The notes: generated by a model from the letters alone, not told the origin. 64,000 bases of DNA from an uncultured Lachnospiraceae bacterium (GCA_947648875.1 CANSPM010000002.1:62001-126000); one strand, 5' to 3'. Counted from the first letter of the stretch, positions 7,907 through 18,284 are shown. Numbers and translations are program-made.

Positions 7907-9175
7907 ATGAATAAGGAACTGATGGAGGCACTGGATACTCTGGAAAAGGAGAAAGAGATCAGTAAGGAGACTTTGTTTGAGGCCATAGAAAACTCGCTTC
8001 TCACCGCCTGCAAGAATCATTTTGGCAAGGCGGACAATGTCAAGGTGGAAATTGATCGTGAGACCTGTGATTTCCTGTGCTATATGGAAAAGGAAGTGGT
8101 GGAGACCAGGGAGGATGTGGAGGACAGTGTGCTACAGATCGCTCTGGAGGACGCCAGAGAACTTTCCCAGAAGGCCCAGGTGGGCGATATCCTGAATGTG
8201 GAGGTCAAATCCAGAGAGTTCGGACGTATAGCCACCCAGAATGCCAAAAATGTGATCCTGCAGAAGATCCGTGAGGAAGAGCGCAGCGTGATATATAACC
8301 AGTATTTCGAGAAGGAGAAAGATGTGGTGACCGGCGTGGTGCAGCGTTATATCGGCCGGAATATCAGTATCAATCTGGGCAAGGCGGATGCCATGCTCAC
8401 CGAGAGCGAACAGGTTCGGGGGGAAGTGTTCATGCCCACCGAACGAATCAAGGTTTATGTGCTGGAAGTAAAAAACACCCCCAAGGGCCCCCGTATCAAT
8501 GTAAGCCGCACCCATCCCGAACTGGTGAAGAGATTGTTTGAGTCCGAGGTTACGGAGATCAAGGACGGTACGGTGGAGATTATGAGTATTGCCCGAGAGG
8601 CAGGAAGCCGTACCAAACTGGCAGTCTGGTCCCACAATCCCAACGTGGACGCAGTGGGGGCCTGTGTGGGGCTCAACGGTGCCAGAGTCAACGCCATAGT
8701 GGAGGAACTGCGGGGAGAGAAGATTGATATCGTGAACTGGGATGAGAATCCGGGCAATCTGATCCAGAACGCCCTGTCTCCGGCCAAGATCGTGGCTGTA
8801 TTCGCAGACCCCGACGAGAAGACCGCCAAGGTGGTGGTGCCGGATTACCAGCTGTCCCTGGCCATCGGCAAGGAGGGCCAGAATGCCCGGCTGGCGGCCA
8901 GGCTTACCGGTTACAAGATTGATATCAAGTCCGAGACCCAGGCCAAGGACGCGCCGGGCTTCCGCTATGAGGACTACATGGACGACGAGTATGATGAGGA
9001 TGAGGATTACATCGAGGAGTATGAAGGCGGAGACGGAGAGTACGCCGAGGAAGAGGAGAGCGACATTGGGTTCGCCGGGGAATATGAGGGCGAAGACGGA
9101 GAGCCTGCCGGGGAAGATGAAAACGAAACCGGGTACGCCGGGGAACCGGAAGAAGACGGCGTAAATCAGGAATAA
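7907..9175 (+). CDS. nusA: Transcription termination/antitermination factor NusA
   Basis: RNA polymerase-associated elongation factor that modulates pausing, termination and antitermination. Domain order is the N-terminal RNAP-binding domain (about 1-125), S1 (about 130-200, VTGVVQRYIGRNISINLGKAD region) and two KH domains (about 205-345, with VGACVGLNGARV and LAIGKEGQNARLAARL). After residue 345 comes a very acidic, Gly-rich disordered tail of about 75 residues with loose repeats of GYAGE/DGEPAGE type. Firmicute NusA usually ends near 350-380, so the tail is an extension. It lies 41 bases after rimP and 12 before the YlxR gene. Confidence 0.97.
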   Translation: MNKELMEALDTLEKEKEISKETLFEAIENSLLTACKNHFGKADNVKVEIDRETCDFLCYMEKEVVETREDVEDSVLQIALEDARELSQKAQVGDILNVEVKSREFGRIATQNAKNVILQKIREEERSVIYNQYFEKEKDVVTGVVQRYIGRNISINLGKADAMLTESEQVRGEVFMPTERIKVYVLEVKNTPKGPRINVSRTHPELVKRLFESEVTEIKDGTVEIMSIAREAGSRTKLAVWSHNPNVDAVGACVGLNGARVNAIVEELRGEKIDIVNWDENPGNLIQNALSPAKIVAVFADPDEKTAKVVVPDYQLSLAIGKEGQNARLAARLTGYKIDIKSETQAKDAPGFRYEDYMDDEYDEDEDYIEEYEGGDGEYAEEEESDIGFAGEYEGEDGEPAGEDENETGYAGEPEEDGVNQE

Positions 9176-9187
9176 GGGGGCGGCGCG

Positions 9188-9460
9188 ATGGCAAAGAAAG
9201 TTCCCTTGCGGCAGTGCGTCGGCTGCGGCGAGATGAAGGACAAGAGGCAGATGATGAGAGTTCTGCGAACCGCTGACGGAGCAATATGTCTGGATGTGAC
9301 AGGAAAAAAGAATGGCAGGGGCGCATATATTTGTACACAGAGGGAATGTCTGCAAAAGGCCCGCAAAAATAAGGGGCTGGAGCGCTCCTTTAAGATGAGT
9401 ATTTCCGAGGAAATCTATGAAACCCTGGATAAGGAGTTTAACAATATTGAAGCAAAATAA
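9188..9460 (+). CDS. ylxR: YlxR-family RNA-binding protein (RnpM)
   Basis: A 90-residue protein of the YlxR family, conserved between nusA and infB in Firmicutes and recently described as a modulator of RNase P (RnpM). The signature is visible as PLRQCVGCGEMKDKRQMMRV followed by KKNGRGAYIC and a C-terminal helix. Paired cysteines (QCVGC) are kept. The start is ATG 9188, preceded by AAGGGGG. The last 14 bases overlap the L7Ae-family gene. Confidence 0.93.
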   Translation: MAKKVPLRQCVGCGEMKDKRQMMRVLRTADGAICLDVTGKKNGRGAYICTQRECLQKARKNKGLERSFKMSISEEIYETLDKEFNNIEAK

Positions 9461-9806
9461 AGTATTATCATTGCTGGGGCTGGCAACCAGAGGGAACAAT
9501 CTGGTGAGTGGTGAGTTTCAGACGGAGAACGCAGTAAAAAAAGGGCACGCTATGCTGGTTATCGTGGCAGAGGATGCGTCGGCGAATACCAAAAAGTTTT
9601 TCACAGACAAGGGTTCCTATTATGGCGTTCCGATCTATCAGTATGGAACCAAAGAAATCCTGGGCGGAGCCATAGGAAAGGAACTGAGGTCTTCTCTGGC
9701 AGTATGCGATGCAGGTTTGGCACAGGCGGTTATAAAGGCACTGGAGGGTGAAGGTGTCTGCCAGGTAAAGGGAGGTAGTGAGCATGGCAAAAATGAAGGT
9801 ACATGA
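9447..9806 (+). CDS. L7Ae/L30e-family ribosomal or K-turn RNA-binding protein (YlxQ)
   Basis: A 119-residue member of the L7Ae/L30e/S12e/Gadd45 superfamily, found between ylxR and infB in many Firmicutes, that binds kink-turn RNA. Motifs seen are [16 protein letters not shown], the [11 protein letters not shown] strand and the [19 protein letters not shown] segment. I chose TTG 9447, which has AAGGAG at 9431-9436 and gives the family's usual N-terminus ([11 protein letters not shown]). A longer frame from 9417 would run through the end of ylxR. The gene ends inside infB, overlapping its start by 23 bases. Confidence 0.88.
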   Translation: MKQNKVLSLLGLATRGNNLVSGEFQTENAVKKGHAMLVIVAEDASANTKKFFTDKGSYYGVPIYQYGTKEILGGAIGKELRSSLAVCDAGLAQAVIKALEGEGVCQVKGGSEHGKNEGT

Positions 9807-12800
9807 GTTAGCGAAGGAAGTAAACAGGTCGAGTAAGGAAATAGTGGCCTTTTTACAGGAGAAAGGAATAGAAGCCAAGGCGGCCAACAGTTCCGTAGAG
9901 GAAGCCAATGTGGAATTGGTGAGAAAGGCTTTTGGCGGAAAGGGAGATACACAGGTGGGAGAGACTCGTGAGAAGACCTCGGAGGAGGTAAAAAAGGGGA
10001 AGGCCGTGCAGGAAAAAAACCCGGCGTCCAAGACGAAAGCAGGAGCAGACACGGGAGCGAAAACCGCAGCGTCAACTACGGTGCCGACGAACGGAACGTC
10101 AGCCCCCGTTTCCGAGACCAGGGAGAAGACTGAAAAGCAGGCCACTCCTAAAAAGAAGAGCAAAATTATCGTTGTCAGCAACCCCCAGAATTCCAAGATG
10201 TCGGGACAGCGGGCAAAGGAAAACGGACAGAAGGGTCAGAGCAACCAGAATAGTCAGAACAGGTCCGGACAGGGGGGGCGTAACAATCAAAATGGCCAGA
10301 ATCGTCAAAAGAGCGGCAATACAGGCAGACCCGCGCCCAGGACTCCCATAAAGCCGCTGACACCGCCGTCTCCTACTCCCAGTGTGCAGATGGTGACCAT
10401 GAAGCCTCAGCCCAAGCCCAAGCCACCCAAGGAGGAGCTGACAGCAAATCAGCCGGTATCCGTGCAGGAAACTCCGCAGGTTAAGCCTCAGCAGCCTGCG
10501 GCGGAGAAACCTGTGACCGAGAAACCAGTGACGGAGAAACAGACCGGCGGGCCGCAGGAGTACAGACAGGAACAGGCTGGCTCCGGCAGGGAGCAGGCCA
10601 GAAGCGGAGAAGCGCGTTCGGAATCCCGTTCGGACAGAAGCCCTGACAGAACCCTGGAGCGAGGCTCCGAGCGAGGCTCCGAGCGAGGTGCCGACCGTGG
10701 CTCTGAACAGCGCTCCGACAGAAACGCCGAGCGGAGCGGTCGTGGCAATGATCGCCGGGAAGGCGGCTATCAGGGTAGCCGTGACGGTCAGAGAGGCGGC
10801 GGTTATCAGGGCAGCCGTGACGGCCAGAGAGGCGGCGGTTATCAGGGCAATCGTGACGGCCAGAGAAGCGGTGGCTATCAGGGCAGCCGTGACGGTCAGA
10901 GAAGCGGCGGCCAGGGCGGTCAGACCAGAGGCGGTTATCAGGGAAATAGGGACGGCCAGAGGAGCGGCGGTTACCAGGGTGGTCGTGACGGTCAGAGAAG
11001 CGGCGGTCAGTTCGGGGGACGGGGCGCGGCTCCCGGCGGCAGACCGGCCTTTGGCAGGGATAACGGAGGCGGACGCGCCTTTGGCGGCGGCAGACCCGGA
11101 CAGGGCGATAAGTTCCGCAGCCAGCAACAGGGCAGCAAGGGTTTTGCCGGAGAGGCGCCCGGCAAGGACAACGAGAAACACAGGGAAGAGGAAAAGAGGC
11201 GTATCAGCCAGGAGAAGGATAAGCGCAACCGCAAGGACTATATGTATGAGGACGAGGAGGCGCAGAAGAATAAGCCCGGTCGTTTCATCAGACCGGAAAA
11301 GAAAAAGGAAGAGGTGGTGGAGGAAGCCATCAAGGTGATTGTATTGCCTGATTCCATCACCATCAAGGAACTGGCGGAAAAGATGAAATTACAGCCCGCC
11401 GCCATCATCAAGAAGCTGTTTCTGGAGGGTAAGATTGTCACTGTAAATCAGGAGATTTCCTATGAGGATGCGGAAAACATCGCCATGGAGTACGATATCC
11501 TCTGTGAGAAAGAAGTAAAGGTGGACGTGATCGAGGAACTGCTGAAGGAGGATGAAGAGGCGGAGGAGAGTCTGGTGGAAAGACCTCCCGTCATCTGTGT
11601 CATGGGGCATGTTGACCACGGCAAGACTTCCCTGCTGGATGCCATCCGTAAGACCAATGTCACCGACAGGGAGGCAGGAGGCATCACCCAGCATATCGGC
11701 GCCTACACCGTATCCATAAACGGGCGGAAGATTACTTTTCTGGATACCCCCGGCCACGAGGCGTTTACCGCCATGCGTATGCGGGGCGCCAACGCCACGG
11801 ATATCGCGGTTCTGGTGGTGGCTGCCGACGACGGCGTTATGCCTCAGACCGTGGAGGCCATCAACCATGCCAAGGCGGCGGGCATCGAGATTGTGGTGGC
11901 GGTGAATAAGATTGACAAACCCGCCGCCAATGTGGAACGTGTGAAGCAGGAACTGACAGAACATGAACTGATTCCCGTGGATTGGGGCGGAACCACAGAG
12001 TTTGTGCCCGTGTCCGCCAAGTCCGGGGAGGGCATAGAGAATCTGCTGGAGACCATTCTGCTCACCGCCGATATTCTGGAACTGAAAGCCAATCCCGACA
12101 GAAGAGCCAGGGGTCTGGTGATCGAGGCGGAACTGGATAAGGGTCGGGGCCCGGTGGCTACGGTGCTGGTACAGAAGGGCAGACTACAGGTGGGAGACTT
12201 TATATCCGCAGGTTTCAGCCACGGAAAAGTCCGGGCCATGATCGACGACAAGGGCCGCAGGGTCAAGGAAGCTCTGCCCTCTACGCCTGTGGAGATTCTG
12301 GGACTTTCCGATGTGCCCAGCGCGGGCGAGGTGTTTATCGCGCATGACAGTGATAAGACGGCAAAAAATTACGCAGAGACATATTTAGCGCAAAATAAGG
12401 AAAAGATGTTAGAGGAGACCAAATCCCGCATGTCTCTGGATGACCTGTTCTCCCAGATCAAGGAAGGCAACCTGAAGGAACTGAATCTGATCGTAAAGGC
12501 GGATGTACAGGGCAGCGTGGAGGCGGTGAAGCAGTCTCTCATGAAACTCTCCAATGAGGAAGTGGTGGTAAAATGCATCCACGGTGGCGTGGGAGCCATC
12601 AACGAATCGGATGTGTCGCTGGCCAGCGCGTCAAACGCCATCATTATCGGCTTTAACGTGCGTCCTGATCCCACGGCCAAGGCCACGGCCGAGAGGGAGA
12701 AGGTGGATGTGCGCCTTTACAAGGTAATCTACCAGGCCATCGAGGATATCGAAGCCGCCATGAAGGGTATGCTCGATCCTATTTTCGAGGAGAAGGTTAT

Positions 12801-13083
12801 CGGCCATGCCGAGGTGCGACAGATTTTCAAGGCTTCCGCAGTGGGCAACATTGCCGGTTCCTATGTGCTGGACGGCGTATTCCAGAGAGGCTGCAAGATT
12901 CGCGTCACTCGGGAAGGCGAGCAGATCTACGAGGGCAGTCTGGCCTCTTTGAAGCGCTTTAAAGATGACGTGAAAGAAGTCAAGGCAGGCTTCGAATGTG
13001 GACTTGTATTCGAGGGCTTCGACCAGATGCAGGAACTGGATATCGTGGAGGCATATATCATGGTGGAAGTACCGAGAACTTAA
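9784..13083 (+). CDS. infB: Translation initiation factor IF-2
   Basis: GTPase that places initiator fMet-tRNA on the ribosome. The core is complete: G1 GHVDHGKT (residues 608-615), G3 DTPGHEAF (from 654), G4 NKID, then domains II, III and the fMet-tRNA-binding C-terminal domain. The protein is 1099 residues, long for the family (about 700-900) because of a roughly 500-residue disordered N-terminal region. That region is Lys/Pro/Gln-rich and then Arg/Gly-rich, and contains a six-copy repeat (see separate entry). A short IF2N-like domain occupies residues 1-55 and a second is near residues 515-570. ATG 9784 is favoured over GTG 9778 because GGGAGGT sits at the right distance. Confidence 0.97.
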   Translation: MAKMKVHELAKEVNRSSKEIVAFLQEKGIEAKAANSSVEEANVELVRKAFGGKGDTQVGETREKTSEEVKKGKAVQEKNPASKTKAGADTGAKTAASTTVPTNGTSAPVSETREKTEKQATPKKKSKIIVVSNPQNSKMSGQRAKENGQKGQSNQNSQNRSGQGGRNNQNGQNRQKSGNTGRPAPRTPIKPLTPPSPTPSVQMVTMKPQPKPKPPKEELTANQPVSVQETPQVKPQQPAAEKPVTEKPVTEKQTGGPQEYRQEQAGSGREQARSGEARSESRSDRSPDRTLERGSERGSERGADRGSEQRSDRNAERSGRGNDRREGGYQGSRDGQRGGGYQGSRDGQRGGGYQGNRDGQRSGGYQGSRDGQRSGGQGGQTRGGYQGNRDGQRSGGYQGGRDGQRSGGQFGGRGAAPGGRPAFGRDNGGGRAFGGGRPGQGDKFRSQQQGSKGFAGEAPGKDNEKHREEEKRRISQEKDKRNRKDYMYEDEEAQKNKPGRFIRPEKKKEEVVEEAIKVIVLPDSITIKELAEKMKLQPAAIIKKLFLEGKIVTVNQEISYEDAENIAMEYDILCEKEVKVDVIEELLKEDEEAEESLVERPPVICVMGHVDHGKTSLLDAIRKTNVTDREAGGITQHIGAYTVSINGRKITFLDTPGHEAFTAMRMRGANATDIAVLVVAADDGVMPQTVEAINHAKAAGIEIVVAVNKIDKPAANVERVKQELTEHELIPVDWGGTTEFVPVSAKSGEGIENLLETILLTADILELKANPDRRARGLVIEAELDKGRGPVATVLVQKGRLQVGDFISAGFSHGKVRAMIDDKGRRVKEALPSTPVEILGLSDVPSAGEVFIAHDSDKTAKNYAETYLAQNKEKMLEETKSRMSLDDLFSQIKEGNLKELNLIVKADVQGSVEAVKQSLMKLSNEEVVVKCIHGGVGAINESDVSLASASNAIIIGFNVRPDPTAKATAEREKVDVRLYKVIYQAIEDIEAAMKGMLDPIFEEKVIGHAEVRQIFKASAVGNIAGSYVLDGVFQRGCKIRVTREGEQIYEGSLASLKRFKDDVKEVKAGFECGLVFEGFDQMQELDIVEAYIMVEVPRT
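10762..11001 (+). repeat. Coding repeat, GGYQGxRDGQR units in IF-2 N-terminus
   Basis: Six copies of the 12-residue unit GGYQG(S/N/G)RDGQR(G/S), one separated by an insert of GGQGGQTR. The DNA units are about 36 bases and nearly identical, so slippage could change the copy number. Encodes residues about 327-406 of IF-2. Confidence 0.85.
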
Positions 13084-13148
13084 ATGTGAACCAAGTGTTT
13101 ATTTCGGGGGGAGTCCAGGGGCTTCCCCCTCTCAGGAAAGCAGGATTT

Positions 13149-13538
13149 ATGAGAAAAAACAGCATTAAAAACACCCGTATCAACGGGGAAGTGCAGCGTG
13201 CGCTGGCAGAGATAATCCGCAGCGGGATCAAGGACCCCCGCATCAGTCCTCTGACCAGTGTGGTGGCTGTGGAAGTGGCCCCCGATCTGAAAAGCTGCAA
13301 AGCCTGGATCAGCGTGTTAGGCGGCGACGAAGCCAGAGAGGCCACTTATCAGGGGTTGAGGAGCGCGGAGGGGTATATACGATCCCAGCTGGCCAGATCC
13401 ATCAACCTGCGCAACACACCGGTAATCACTTTTGTCATGGACCAGTCCATCGAGTACGGTGTGAACATGTCCAAAAGAATAGATGAGGTGATCAGCGCCG
13501 ACGAAGAGGCGGGGAAGAAAAGTGAGGAAGATAAGTGA
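13149..13538 (+). CDS. rbfA: Ribosome-binding factor A
   Basis: Late 30S assembly factor that binds helix 1 of 16S rRNA. The 129-residue product starts MRKNSIKNTRINGEVQRAL and keeps the family motifs ISPLTSVVAVEVAPDL, AWISVLG and the C-terminal RNTPVITFVMDQSIEYG helix-strand pattern. I chose ATG 13149, after AGGAAAGCAGG, giving the normal N-terminus; the frame is open upstream into infB. Between infB and rbfA lies a small G/C hairpin, GGGGGA/TCCCCC (13107-13129), of unknown role. The stop overlaps the GTG start of the next gene. Confidence 0.95.
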   Translation: MRKNSIKNTRINGEVQRALAEIIRSGIKDPRISPLTSVVAVEVAPDLKSCKAWISVLGGDEAREATYQGLRSAEGYIRSQLARSINLRNTPVITFVMDQSIEYGVNMSKRIDEVISADEEAGKKSEEDK

Positions 13539-14524
13539 ATATTTTACAGGAATGCCAGGGAGCTTCCCGCATTGCCATCACCGGACATGTCCGGCCTGAC
13601 GGCGACTGCGTGGGCTCCTGCCTGGCGCTTTATCAGTATCTGCGAAAAAAGATGCCCCAGTCCCGGGTACAGGTTTACCTGGAGCAGCCTGCGGAAATTT
13701 TTGCATGCATAAAGGGCTTTGCGCATATAGACAGCCAGTGTGAAGACACCGCTCCCTACGATGTCTTTTTTGTGTTGGACAGTGTGCCGGAACGCATGAT
13801 GGAGCCTGCCAAAAAGATTTTTGAAAAGGCTCGGAAAACCGTTAACATCGACCACCATATCAGCAACGCCGGGACCTGTGATGTCTTCCGGGTAGTGCCG
13901 GAGGCCAGTTCCACTGCGGAGCTGATTTACGAACTTATAGACAGAGACGTACTGGACGCCGATCTGGCCATGGCAATTTACATAGGTATTATACATGATA
14001 CAGGGGTATTCCAGTACTCCAACACTTCCCCGAGAACCATGGAGATCGGGGCCGATCTGATTCGCTGGGGATTTGACTTCCCCAAGCTGGTTCTGGAGAC
14101 CTTTTACCAGAGAACCTATTTACAGAGTCAGGTGCTGGGCAGGGTGCTTCTGGAGAGCGTCCGCTTTATGGATGGTAAATGTATAGTCAGCTGCCTGGAC
14201 CGTAAAATCATGGATTTTTATGAGGTGGAACATTCGGATCTGGATGGAATTGTGAACCATCTGCGCAATATAAAGGGGATTCACTGCGCTATCTTCATGT
14301 ATCAGACGGGGGTGCAGGAGTATAAGGTGAGTCTGCGCTCCGACGAGTGGGTGGATGTGTCCAAAGTGGCGGCGTTTTTTGGCGGCGGCGGTCATATGAG
14401 GGCCGCAGGCTGTAATATGAAGGGAACTTTCCATGACTGTGTGAATAACCTTTCCCTTCACATCAAGGAGCAGATGGCGAGCCGTCTTTGCGCCCATGAA
14501 GATGAGAATCCGGGGCAGGAGTGA
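13535..14524 (+). CDS. nrnA: DHH-DHHA1 phosphoesterase, NrnA-like (nanoRNase / pAp phosphatase)
   Basis: Manganese-dependent phosphoesterase that degrades 2-5 nt RNAs and dephosphorylates 3'-phosphoadenosine 5'-phosphate in Bacillus NrnA. Metal-binding motifs are visible: GHVRPDGDCVGS (the first DxD), DSVPERM, and the DHH triad in NIDHHISNAG near residue 108. The DHHA1 domain ends in GGGGHMRAAGC. At 329 residues it has normal NrnA length. GTG 13535 overlaps the rbfA stop by 4 bases (GTGA), so it is translationally coupled. The rbfA-nrnA-truB-ribF order is standard in Firmicutes. Confidence 0.93.
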   Translation: MNILQECQGASRIAITGHVRPDGDCVGSCLALYQYLRKKMPQSRVQVYLEQPAEIFACIKGFAHIDSQCEDTAPYDVFFVLDSVPERMMEPAKKIFEKARKTVNIDHHISNAGTCDVFRVVPEASSTAELIYELIDRDVLDADLAMAIYIGIIHDTGVFQYSNTSPRTMEIGADLIRWGFDFPKLVLETFYQRTYLQSQVLGRVLLESVRFMDGKCIVSCLDRKIMDFYEVEHSDLDGIVNHLRNIKGIHCAIFMYQTGVQEYKVSLRSDEWVDVSKVAAFFGGGGHMRAAGCNMKGTFHDCVNNLSLHIKEQMASRLCAHEDENPGQE

Positions 14525-14533
14525 GAGTGGAAG

Positions 14534-15436
14534 ATGAATGGTGTAGTGATTATCCATAAAGAAAAGGGCTTTACCTCCCATGATGTGGTGGCGAAAATGC
14601 GGGGCATCTGCGGCCAGAAAAAAATCGGTCACACTGGTACGCTGGACCCGGAGGCTACGGGGGTGCTGCCCCTGTGTCTGGGCAGCGGAACCAAACTCTG
14701 CGATATGCTCACCGACAAGGACAAGGAGTATGTGGCGGAACTTTTGCTGGGGGTGGAGACGGATACCCAGGATATGACAGGGAGCATCCTGGCCCGGCAC
14801 TCTGTGGAGGTATCCCAGGAGCAGGTTCGGGAGGCAGTGTCGTCTTTTCAGGGCAGCTATAGCCAGGTCCCTCCCATGTATTCGGCCCTGAAAGTAAACG
14901 GGAAAAAACTCTATGAACTGGCCCGGGAGGGCAGGGAAGTGGAACGCCGGGCCCGGGAAGTGCGGATTGAGGAAATCGAGATTTTGGAGATGCGGCTTCC
15001 GGAAGTGAAGCTGAGAGTGGTCTGTAGCAAAGGCACCTATATTCGGACTCTGTGCGCGGATATAGGGAAGAAACTGGGCTGCGGTGGGGCCACGGAGAGC
15101 TTGGAGCGCACCAGGGTGGGCCGCTTTTCTCTACAGGATGCCTTTACGCTGGGACAATTGCAGGAGTTAAAGGACCAGGGGCGGCTGCGGGAGGCGGTGA
15201 TGCCGGTGGAAAGCGTGTTTGGCAGCTGTCCGGTGCTGCATGTGCGCGGGGATCTGGAGCGGCTCCTTTGCAACGGCAATCCTCTTACGGTGGAACAGAC
15301 GGCGGAACGGGAGCGGTACGCGCCGGGACGCTGGGTGCGGGTCTGCCGGCCGGATAATCGTTTTGCGGGCATCTACGCTTATGATGAATGCAGGGGAAGA
15401 TATCAGCCGGTGAAGATGTTTTTGGAACAGGACTAA
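14534..15436 (+). CDS. truB: tRNA pseudouridine(55) synthase
   Basis: Makes pseudouridine 55 in the T-loop of tRNAs. The catalytic aspartate sits in KIGHTGTLDPEATGVLP, preceded by the KEKGFTSHDVV segment; KGTYIRTLCADIG is the second conserved block. The PUA-like C-terminal region covers about residues 230-300. Length 300 is typical. It starts 9 bases after nrnA. Confidence 0.97.
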   Translation: MNGVVIIHKEKGFTSHDVVAKMRGICGQKKIGHTGTLDPEATGVLPLCLGSGTKLCDMLTDKDKEYVAELLLGVETDTQDMTGSILARHSVEVSQEQVREAVSSFQGSYSQVPPMYSALKVNGKKLYELAREGREVERRAREVRIEEIEILEMRLPEVKLRVVCSKGTYIRTLCADIGKKLGCGGATESLERTRVGRFSLQDAFTLGQLQELKDQGRLREAVMPVESVFGSCPVLHVRGDLERLLCNGNPLTVEQTAERERYAPGRWVRVCRPDNRFAGIYAYDECRGRYQPVKMFLEQD

Positions 15437-15457
15437 GGAGCTGCGGGCAGATAAGAC

Positions 15458-16426
15458 ATGGACATAATAGCAAACAGATTGGATTTTCAACTGGACAGGG
15501 ACACGGCAGTGGCGATGGGCAAGTTTGACGGTCTGCATACAGGGCACAGGAGACTTTTAGACCTGGTGCTTGGGCAGAGGGACCGGGGGCTTGCCCCCTG
15601 TGTGTTTACATTTGACCCGTCCCCGGCAGTGCTTTTTGGTGTTTCCGATGGCAAGGAACTGATGACACGGGAGGAAAAGCGCCAGGCTTTCCGGGAGATG
15701 GGGATTGAATTGCTGATCGAATTTCCTCTGACAGGGGAGTCTGCCGCCATGGGGCCGGAGGATTTTGTGAGGCAGGTTCTGGCGGAGCGGATGCGTACCC
15801 GCTATGTGGCGGCGGGAGAGGACGTGTCCTTTGGACGCGGAGGAGCCGGGGATGGGGCGCTGCTCCGTCGGCTGGGAGAGAGTTGGGGGTATGAGGTGCA
15901 GACCATCGAAAAGCTGAAATATCTTGGCAGGGAGGTGAGCTCCACCTATGTGCGCGCCCAGGTGGAGGCCGGGCGGATGGAGCAGGCGGCGCAGCTTTTG
16001 GGGGACTATTACACCGTCGGCGGCAGAGTGTGTTATGGGGCGCGTCTGGGCCACGGTCTGGGAATGCCCACCGTGAACCTGCTGCCTCCGGCGTCCAAAC
16101 TGCTGCCGCCCTTTGGGGTATACTTTTCCCGGGTGCTGTATGAGGGACGCCGCTATACCGCCATCAGCAATGTGGGCTGCAAACCCACTGTCACCGACGC
16201 GGGCCTGGCGGGGGTGGAGACATATTTATATGACTTTGACAGAGAGATCTACGGGGAGGAGATACAGGTGCAGCTGCTGGCTTTCCACAGGCCGGAGAGG
16301 CGTTTTCCGTCGGTGGAGGCGCTGAAACGGCAGCTGCGGGAGGATCTGGAGGCCGGAAGGGCGTACCGCCCCGGAGGTAAGGAGAACATTGGGAATGAAC
16401 CGGAAAATGACAGTATTGTGAATTGA
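15458..16426 (+). CDS. ribF: Bifunctional riboflavin kinase/FAD synthetase
   Basis: Converts riboflavin to FMN and then FAD. The N-terminal adenylyltransferase (about 1-180) has GKFDGLHTGHRRLL with the nucleotide-binding HxGH-like motif; the C-terminal flavokinase (about 185-310) has GRVCYGARLGHGLGMPTVNL and the GVYFSRV strand. The 322 residues fit the family. It is the last gene of the rimP operon; no strong terminator follows, only a T-rich stretch before the next promoter. Confidence 0.96.
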   Translation: MDIIANRLDFQLDRDTAVAMGKFDGLHTGHRRLLDLVLGQRDRGLAPCVFTFDPSPAVLFGVSDGKELMTREEKRQAFREMGIELLIEFPLTGESAAMGPEDFVRQVLAERMRTRYVAAGEDVSFGRGGAGDGALLRRLGESWGYEVQTIEKLKYLGREVSSTYVRAQVEAGRMEQAAQLLGDYYTVGGRVCYGARLGHGLGMPTVNLLPPASKLLPPFGVYFSRVLYEGRRYTAISNVGCKPTVTDAGLAGVETYLYDFDREIYGEEIQVQLLAFHRPERRFPSVEALKRQLREDLEAGRAYRPGGKENIGNEPENDSIVN

Positions 16427-16463
16427 CTGTGAAAAATATGTGAAAATTTTGTAAAATTATATA

Positions 16464-16492
16464 TTGCCAGCATGGCTTTTTTCCCTTAAAAT
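16464..16492 (+). promoter_or_regulatory. Promoter upstream of the Na/Pi symporter gene
   Basis: TTGCCA (16464-16469), a 17-base spacer and TAAAAT (16487-16492). This leaves a leader of about 135 bases in which I see no recognised riboswitch. Confidence 0.6.
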
Positions 16493-16634
16493 AGAATCGT
16501 GTGACTAGGACATATACTGATGAACGTTTAGATTTTCCAATTTTTGCGTGTTTCACGCCTCGGATCGGACAGCGGAGGACGCGCGGAAAATTTAGCCGTT
16601 TGTGAGTATGGTTACGAATGAAGGGAATAAACAC

Positions 16635-18257
16635 ATGAATGTACGCATTTTACTGTCCCTGGCCGGCGGACTTGGCCTTTTTCTGTTCGGCATGGATCTA
16701 ATGAGCGATTCCATTGAGAAGGTCGCGGGTGCCAGGCTGCGCCGGATCCTGGAAATCTTTACCACCAACCGTTTTACGGGTATGCTGGTGGGCATTGTGT
16801 TCACCGGGATTATTCAGTCCTCCTCGGCCTGTACGGCCATGGTGGTCAGTTTTGTCAATTCCGGACTTATGAATCTGTATCAGGCGGCGGGGGTTATCTT
16901 TGGAGCCAATATCGGTACTACCATAACCTCCCAGCTGGTATCTTTTAATCTGTCAGCCGTGGCACCGGTATTTTTATTGTGCGGCGTGTTGGTCATGATG
17001 TTCAGCAAAAAGGAAAAAGTGAAGAAATTCGCGGAGGTGATTGTGGGCTTTGGCATACTGTTCACCGGTCTTAACACCATGTCAAGCGGTATGGCGGAGA
17101 TGAAGAACGTGCCTGAGGTGGTGGATCTTCTCAGGTCCCTGAAAAATCCGTTTCTCGCCACGGTGGTGGGCACCGTGCTTACTGCGGTGATCCAGAGTTC
17201 CTCCGTGACGGTCAGCATTGTGCTGCTTCTGGCCAACCAGGGGTTTCTGGATCTGGGGATCTGTCTGTATATTATCCTGGGCTGCAATATCGGTGCCTGC
17301 GCCACGGCGCTGATCGCTTCCCTGCCCGGCAAAAAGGACGCCAAGAGAGCGGCGCTTATTCATTTTTGGTTTAATGTGATCGGTACGCTGCTCATCTATG
17401 GAATCCTGTTTGTGGCCAAGGAGCCGATTATCCGCCTGATTCAGTCCATCTCTGCGGACAACGGCAGGTTTGTGGCCAATGCACACACGATTATCAAGAT
17501 CTTTCAGGTGATTGTTCTGTTCCCCTTCTGCGGGGCCATAGTGAAGCTGGCCAGTCTCACCGTGCCGGGAGAGGACAAAAAGGTGGGGTACCGGGAGAGT
17601 TATCAGCTGAAATATATTGGGGAAAAGGTAATATTCAATCCCGCCACGGCGGTGGTTGAGGTGGTCAAAGAGCTGGACCGCATGGCGTCCCTGGCCAGCG
17701 AGAATCTGAACCGCGCCATGAACGCTCTGATTACCCTGGACGAGGAAGATATTGAGGAAGTCTATGAGGTGGAGAAGAACATTAATTTCCTGAACCACGC
17801 CATAACCAATTATCTGGTGAAGATCAACCAGACAACTCTGCCCATTGAAGACTTAAAGAGTCTGGGGGCCTTGTTTCATGTGGTCAACGATATAGAGCGC
17901 ATCGGAGATCATGCGGAAAATGTGGCGGATGCGGCAAGACAGCGCAGGGAGGGCAACCTCAGTATCAGCAAGGAGGCCCAGCGGGAGTTGGGGGAGATGC
18001 TGGACATGGTCAACACCATCTTCCAGTATGCCATTGAGATGTTTGCCAAGAGCGATGACCGGCACATGAATGATGTGATTCTTCTGGAGGATAAGGTGGA
18101 TAACAAGGAGAGAGAACTACAGCAGCGCCATGTAGACCGCCTGGCCCGAGGGGAATGCACTCCCGAAGCGGGCATGATTTTCTCTGATATTATCTCCGGT
18201 CTGGAGAGGGTGGCGGACCATGCCACCAATATTGCGTTTGCGATTAGGGACGAATAG
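16635..18257 (+). CDS. Na/Pi cotransporter family protein with PhoU-like C-terminal domain
   Basis: Inner-membrane sodium-phosphate symporter of the NptA/YjbB type. The two inverted-repeat signature motifs QSSSACTAMV and QSSSVTVSIVLL lie in the two membrane halves; about eight to ten helices span residues 1-315. Residues about 335-540 form a helical PhoU-like domain (RIGDHAENVADAAR, ERVADHATNIAFAI). The length of 540 residues is typical for the fused form. I chose ATG 16635 (MNVRILLSLAGG); upstream in-frame GTG 16602 and ATG 16608 give a less typical polar N-terminus. A pst/phoU operon is not adjacent. Confidence 0.9.
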   Translation: MNVRILLSLAGGLGLFLFGMDLMSDSIEKVAGARLRRILEIFTTNRFTGMLVGIVFTGIIQSSSACTAMVVSFVNSGLMNLYQAAGVIFGANIGTTITSQLVSFNLSAVAPVFLLCGVLVMMFSKKEKVKKFAEVIVGFGILFTGLNTMSSGMAEMKNVPEVVDLLRSLKNPFLATVVGTVLTAVIQSSSVTVSIVLLLANQGFLDLGICLYIILGCNIGACATALIASLPGKKDAKRAALIHFWFNVIGTLLIYGILFVAKEPIIRLIQSISADNGRFVANAHTIIKIFQVIVLFPFCGAIVKLASLTVPGEDKKVGYRESYQLKYIGEKVIFNPATAVVEVVKELDRMASLASENLNRAMNALITLDEEDIEEVYEVEKNINFLNHAITNYLVKINQTTLPIEDLKSLGALFHVVNDIERIGDHAENVADAARQRREGNLSISKEAQRELGEMLDMVNTIFQYAIEMFAKSDDRHMNDVILLEDKVDNKERELQQRHVDRLARGECTPEAGMIFSDIISGLERVADHATNIAFAIRDE

Positions 18258-18284
18258 GAAAAACAAGGAAATATGTAGAACCTA

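Noticed and set aside
10099-11181. Long minus-strand frame (360 codons) opposite infB
   Set aside because: It is the mirror of the low-complexity IF-2 repeat region, giving a Leu/Ala/Thr-rich nonsense protein.
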